Shown in pieces: positions 60,680 through 64,000 of a DNA stretch of 64,000 bases (within the stretch, counting starts at the first letter, position 1; every line of letters begins with the position of its first letter). The stretch covers positions 2,914,001 to 2,978,000 of the forward strand of contig NZ_CP099397.1 in the NCBI RefSeq assembly GCF_021495345.1, given 5' to 3'. The translations under genes were made by a program, and so were the position numbers. The DNA comes from Pseudomonas hydrolytica (GTDB lineage Bacteria; Pseudomonadota; Gammaproteobacteria; Pseudomonadales; Pseudomonadaceae). Under the pieces are notes generated by a model, which ran no database searches, had not been told where the DNA came from, and saw only the letters and a program-made list of their open reading frames with translations.

Positions 60680-61630
60680 ATGCCATCGATCACTACCGAC
60701 CTAGACCGCTGCGTGCAGCAGCTGCGCAGCGGCAACCTGCTCGCGATGCCCACCGAGACCGTCTACGGCCTGGCGGCGGACGCACGTAACGGCGAAGCCG
60801 TGGCCAAGGTGTTCCAGCTTAAGCAGCGCCCCGACAGCAACCCGCTGATCGTCCACCTGGCCGATGCCAGCCAGGCATCTAACTGGGCGAGCCATATTCC
60901 GGCGCAGGCGCAGGTGCTGATGGATGCCTGCTGGCCGGGGCCGCTGACCCTGGTCCTGCCGGCCCGCGACGACGTGCTGCGCAGCGTTACCGCAGGCCAG
61001 GACAGCGTCGCCCTGCGCGTGCCGGCGCACCCCGTGGCACGCGCCCTGCTGCAGGCCTTCGGCGATGGCCTGGTGGCCCCCTCGGCCAACCGCTACATGT
61101 CGATCAGCCCCACCAGCGCCGCCCACGTGGCCAGGCAGTTCGCCGAGAGCGCACTGCTGATTCTCGACGGCGGCGCCTGTCAGGTCGGCCTGGAATCGAG
61201 CATCGTCAGCCTGCTGCCTGGCGACAGCCCGCGCCTGCTGCGCCATGGCATGCTCGGCCAGGCGCGTCTCGAACAGATTCTCGGCCAGGCGCTGGAAAAC
61301 CGCCCCGGCAGCGTGCGCGCGCCGGGCCAATGTCGCCGCCACTATGCGCCGGGCACGCCGACCAGCAGCTTCAGCGAGCTGCCCCGGCCGCAACTGGATG
61401 ACCCCGACTGCGGCTGGATCTGGTGTGGCCAGGCGCACCCCAGCCGCGGCCCGGCCGTCGACCTGAGCGGCGATCCCGAGCGCTATGCCGCCGGCCTGTA
61501 CGCCGCGCTGTACCAGCTCGATGCACTGGCCCTGCGGCACATCCATATCCAGCTGCCGCCGCAATCAGCGGCCTGGGCGGCGGTGCATGAACGCCTGAGC
61601 CGCGCCTGCGAGCCGGCGGCGCCTTACTGA
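60680..61630 (+). CDS. L-threonylcarbamoyladenylate synthase, Sua5 type
   Basis: A 316-residue enzyme that makes threonylcarbamoyl-AMP for the t6A modification of tRNA. The YrdC-like catalytic domain (about 1-200) has PTETVYGLAADA, KQRPDSNPLIVH and APSANRYMSISPTSA. The C-terminal Sua5 domain follows the linker RPGSVRAPGQCRRHYAPGTP. The ribosome site before ATG 60680 is weak, and an ATG 69 bases earlier is an alternative. Pseudomonads often also carry the short TsaC, so this may be a second copy. Its end overlaps the convergent LysR gene by seven bases. Confidence 0.93.
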   Translation: MPSITTDLDRCVQQLRSGNLLAMPTETVYGLAADARNGEAVAKVFQLKQRPDSNPLIVHLADASQASNWASHIPAQAQVLMDACWPGPLTLVLPARDDVLRSVTAGQDSVALRVPAHPVARALLQAFGDGLVAPSANRYMSISPTSAAHVARQFAESALLILDGGACQVGLESSIVSLLPGDSPRLLRHGMLGQARLEQILGQALENRPGSVRAPGQCRRHYAPGTPTSSFSELPRPQLDDPDCGWIWCGQAHPSRGPAVDLSGDPERYAAGLYAALYQLDALALRHIHIQLPPQSAAWAAVHERLSRACEPAAPY

Positions 61631-62553
61631 GGGGGCGCTGGCGCTGCCAGAGGCGCCTGCATTTCGGCAAAGCTGGAAAAGGCCTGCGCGGCCGGCGAGA
61701 GTGCCTTCCTGCGCCAGCGCACCAGATACCACTGGTTGGCGATGGGAAAATCCTCCACATCCAGTTCGACCAGATTGCCCACCGCCGTGTGGATCAGCGT
61801 ATGGCGCGACAGGATGGCGATGCCCAGTCCCGCCGCCACCGACTCCTTGATGGCTTCGTTGCTGGCAATGGTCATGTGCGGCTTGTAGGGCCAGCCGTGA
61901 CGGGTGAAGTGATCCTCGATGGCGAGCCGCGTACCTGAGCCCGGCTCGCGGCTGAGAAAGGGTTCCTGCGCCAGCTGCTCCCAGCGGATACGCTGTCCGC
62001 TCAGCCGGTGCCCGGCCGGCGCGATGACCACCAGCGGGTTCTCTGCCAGCGCCACGCATTCCAGGTCGAGGTGATCGGGCGGCTGGCTGAATACGTACAG
62101 ATCGTCACGGTTGTCCTCCAGACAGCGGATCACATCCGAGCGATTGGCGATGTTCAGCTGCACCTCCACCTGCGGGTACTGCCTGCAGAACGGCCCCAAC
62201 AGGCGCGGCACCAGGTATTTTGCCGTGGTGACCGCGCCGAGTCGGAGCTGCCCGGTAGTCAGCCCGTTGAGCTGCGCCAGCCGCATTTCCAGGCGGTCGA
62301 GCGCGTCGAAGATTTCCCGTGCTCCAGCCTGCACCTCGCGTCCGGCGTCGGTCAGATACAGACGCTTGCCCAGCTGTTCGAACAGCTCCATCTGCAGTGC
62401 CTGCTCCAGCTTGGCGAGCTGGGTGGAGACCGAGGGCTGGGCCAGATGCAGCGTCCTCGCCGCCTCGGTGACGCTCAGGTGCTCGGCCACGGCAAGAAAG
62501 GTCTCCAACTGGCGGAAGGTGGTCTGGCGCGTGTGAAAGCGTGATTTATTCAT
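61624..62553 (-). CDS. LysR-family regulator, CbbR-like
   Basis: A 309-residue LysR protein. The N-terminal helix-turn-helix (about 12-70) has TFRQLETFLAVAEHLSVTEAARTLHLAQPSVSTQL, split here only for description, and the effector domain follows from about 98 (QLRLGAVTTAKYLVPRLLG). This subgroup includes CbbR and regulators near inorganic-carbon genes. The DabA gene at the right edge of the window fits that, though the DUF6671 gene stands between them. A perfect GATAAT-CT-ATTATC palindrome lies upstream of its start. Confidence 0.9.
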   Translation of the reverse strand: MNKSRFHTRQTTFRQLETFLAVAEHLSVTEAARTLHLAQPSVSTQLAKLEQALQMELFEQLGKRLYLTDAGREVQAGAREIFDALDRLEMRLAQLNGLTTGQLRLGAVTTAKYLVPRLLGPFCRQYPQVEVQLNIANRSDVIRCLEDNRDDLYVFSQPPDHLDLECVALAENPLVVIAPAGHRLSGQRIRWEQLAQEPFLSREPGSGTRLAIEDHFTRHGWPYKPHMTIASNEAIKESVAAGLGIAILSRHTLIHTAVGNLVELDVEDFPIANQWYLVRWRRKALSPAAQAFSSFAEMQAPLAAPAPPQ

Positions 62554-62579
62554 CGTCTTCTACCAATGCTAAAGCGCTA

Positions 62580-62593
62580 GATAATCTATTATC
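62580..62593. promoter_or_regulatory. Palindrome in the LysR/DUF6671 divergent gap
   Basis: GATAATCTATTATC is a perfect 14-base palindrome, 27 bases from the LysR start and 57 from the DUF6671 start. It is AT-rich in a GC-rich background and may be a -10 region, a LysR site, or both. Confidence 0.45.
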
Positions 62594-62649
62594 GCCAATG
62601 CCTGCGACTGGCGAGAATCGGGCCGACAGCCGCCATCAGGGATTTCGTC

Positions 62650-63501
62650 ATGTCTGCCGCCAGTTCGCTTTCCGCCCAGCCTTTGCTCGCCAGGCAACCC
62701 GTGGCCTTTCTCACCTGCCATGACAAGGCGCGCCTGGTCAGCGAGGCGCTGGCCGCGCTGGGTTTCGCCGTCGAGCCGCTGAACACCTACGACACCGATC
62801 ACTTCGGCACCTTCAGTCGCGAAACACCCAGACGCGGCTCCGCTCACGACACGGCACTGGCCAAGGCGCAACTCTCCGCCAGCCTCGCCGGCAGCCGCTA
62901 CGGCCTGGGCAGCGAAGGCAGCTTCGCGCGCGACCCGCATGTCGGCTGGTTGCCCTGGGACTATGAAGTGCTCTGCCTGTGGGATGCCGAACGCCAGTAC
63001 AGCGTGTTCGCCATGGCCGGTTCGGGCGCGACCAACTACGCGCAGAGCGAGATCGACAGCCTGCCCGCCGCTGAGGCCTTCATGCGCAAGGCACAGTTTC
63101 CCCAGCATGCGCTGATTCTCGGCCGCCCCGGCGAACCCTGGTTCCGCAAGGGCATCCGCCAGCGCGACTGGCTGATCGGCCAGCTGGAATGGGTGCTGGC
63201 CCGCGAGCCCAACGTGTGGCTGGAAACGGACATGCGCGCGCACATGAATCCGCTGCGTCAGGTGGTGATACGCGAAGCGGCAGCCGCCCTGGCCCGGCAT
63301 CTGGCCAGCCTGTGTCCAAGCTGCCAGGCGCCGGGCTTCGCCATCGTCCGTAGCGAGCCGGGCCTGCTGTGCTCCGACTGTGGCCTGGGTACCCCGCTGC
63401 CAGCCGCACAGCACTGGGGCTGCCCGGCCTGCGGTCATGAAGTCCGGCGTTCGCTGCCACAACTGGCTTCACCCTCGCACTGCGCCTATTGCAATCCTTG
63501 A
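62650..63501 (+). CDS. DUF6671-type protein with zinc-ribbon cysteines
   Basis: A 283-residue protein of unknown function that I associate with the DUF6671 family. The N-terminal part has TCHDKARLV, NTYDTDHFGTF and GSEGSFARDPHVGWLPWDYEV. The last 70 residues contain four CxxC pairs (CPSC, CSDC, CPAC, CAYC), enough for two zinc ribbons. No signal or membrane segment is seen. It is divergent from the LysR gene and convergent with the DabA gene. I cannot say what it does. Confidence 0.8.
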   Translation: MSAASSLSAQPLLARQPVAFLTCHDKARLVSEALAALGFAVEPLNTYDTDHFGTFSRETPRRGSAHDTALAKAQLSASLAGSRYGLGSEGSFARDPHVGWLPWDYEVLCLWDAERQYSVFAMAGSGATNYAQSEIDSLPAAEAFMRKAQFPQHALILGRPGEPWFRKGIRQRDWLIGQLEWVLAREPNVWLETDMRAHMNPLRQVVIREAAAALARHLASLCPSCQAPGFAIVRSEPGLLCSDCGLGTPLPAAQHWGCPACGHEVRRSLPQLASPSHCAYCNP

Positions 63502-63510
63502 GCGGTAGCA

Positions 63511-63536
63511 CCCGCTGCCAATAACCTGGCAGCGGG
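63511..63536. terminator. Hairpin between convergent DUF6671 and dabA genes
   Basis: CCCGCTGCCA pairs perfectly over ten bases with TGGCAGCGGG around a six-base loop, nine bases after the DUF6671 stop. No T-tract follows on either strand. It probably acts as a bidirectional 3'-end structure. Confidence 0.5.
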
Positions 63537-63547
63537 CACCTCTGACT

Positions 63548-64000
63548 TCACCCCGCCAGCTTCTGCCAGCCCGCCTCCCCTCGCCGCTCCAGCGGCATGC
63601 TGGCGTCATCGTCCAGGCGCAGCAGGTGCAACCAGCCGTGCTCCACCAGGTCGCGTACCACCTGGTGCGTGGCGATCACCCGCTCGATCATGGCCTGCGG
63701 TGCTGCCAGCACCACGCTCAGGCGCAGCGGTCGGTGCACCCAGCGCTCGCCGTCGTGCAGCGACTGGCGCGCCAGGCCGATGCGCAGATCGCCACCGTTG
63801 CCCTCGAACACCCCGATATGTCCGCCCACCACGTTGTGCAGCACCTTGTTGCCACTGCCGAACCGCCGGTTGTCGGTGGTGGAGGTCAGGTACTGCAGGT
63901 TGATCCAGTGCGCCACCACCATGGGTGCGGTCATGATCAGCTCCAGCACCTTGCCGTCCTCATCCTGCCGCCAGTCGTAATCGTGAAGAAAGACGCGCCC
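63548..64000 (-). CDS. dabA: DabA (DUF2309) inorganic carbon transporter subunit, C-terminal part
   Basis: Only the last 150 residues are in the window; the start lies to the right. The protein is a large carbonic-anhydrase-like subunit that works with the NADH-dehydrogenase-like membrane protein DabB to accumulate bicarbonate. The visible region has LELIMTAPMVVAHWINLQY, DNRRFGSGNKVLHNVVGG, GVFEGNGGDLRIGLA and RWVHRPLRLSVV, the conserved C-terminal blocks of the family. The frame stays open to the edge, beginning GRVFLHDYDW. A LysR gene about 1 kb away may be its regulator. Confidence 0.92.
   Translation of the reverse strand, partial: GRVFLHDYDWRQDEDGKVLELIMTAPMVVAHWINLQYLTSTTDNRRFGSGNKVLHNVVGGHIGVFEGNGGDLRIGLARQSLHDGERWVHRPLRLSVVLAAPQAMIERVIATHQVVRDLVEHGWLHLLRLDDDASMPLERRGEAGWQKLAG

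Overview
The window is about 64 kb of GC-rich bacterial chromosome with dense, mostly single-purpose metabolic operons. The gene content points to Pseudomonas sensu lato, probably near the P. mendocina/P. oleovorans/P. alcaligenes group. The supports are OprI, a TesA/YbbA/YbbP/GreB/LigT/LipA/Lif gene order that I recall from P. aeruginosa, and pqqABCDE, liuRABCDE and mmsAB. The species is inference. I saw no tRNA, rRNA, CRISPR array, prophage or insertion sequence. The only obvious repeats are short REP-type palindromes.

Layout. 1-1316 is the end of a GntP permease. 1596-11169 is the conserved block: oprI, L,D-transpeptidase, tesA, the YbbA/YbbP ABC exporter, greB, a 2H phosphoesterase, then the secreted lipase lipA with its foldase lif. 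11174-15836 is a gluconate module: a LacI-type GntR, a TRAP transporter, and one ORF joining gluconokinase to the TRAP small permease. A TonB receptor resembling the PQQ importer PqqU/YncD lies divergent to it (16032-18116). 18138-24267 is a beta-oxidation-like cluster: acyl-CoA dehydrogenase, thiolase, SDR dehydrogenase, AraC regulator and acyl-CoA ligase.

24570-34980 is an alcohol-oxidation region. It holds an aldehyde dehydrogenase, an AcoR-like sigma54 activator, an outer-membrane-type protein, a quinohaemoprotein alcohol dehydrogenase and the whole pqqABCDE pathway for its cofactor. Two sigma54 promoters, each with an upstream palindrome, tie the aldehyde and alcohol dehydrogenase units to the activator between them.

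35041-46002 encodes a LysR regulator, a DUF485/ActP-type carboxylate symporter, an acyl-CoA ligase, and every enzyme from isobutyryl-CoA to propionyl-CoA (acyl-CoA dehydrogenase, enoyl-CoA hydratase, 3-hydroxyisobutyryl-CoA hydrolase, MmsB, MmsA). The transporter and enzyme operons share an almost identical promoter block. 46902-54034 is the leucine/isovalerate operon liuRABCDE, followed by acetoacetyl-CoA synthetase, which uses the acetoacetate LiuE makes. The right end (56204-64000) is mixed: a periplasmic binding protein, a PilT/PilU-family ATPase, a parvulin, a membrane patatin, a Sua5-type enzyme, a LysR regulator, a DUF6671 protein and the C-terminus of DabA.

Most notable points: the gluconokinase-DctQ fusion ORF with an internal ribosome site and a second candidate GntR operator; the paired sigma54 regulon; the duplicated LysR-type promoter block; REP doublets at nearly every liu and pqq gene junction, four of which supply the upstream stop codon; and a PqqU-like receptor in a PQQ-producing genome. 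Gene calls rest on motif and family recognition by eye, with no database search.
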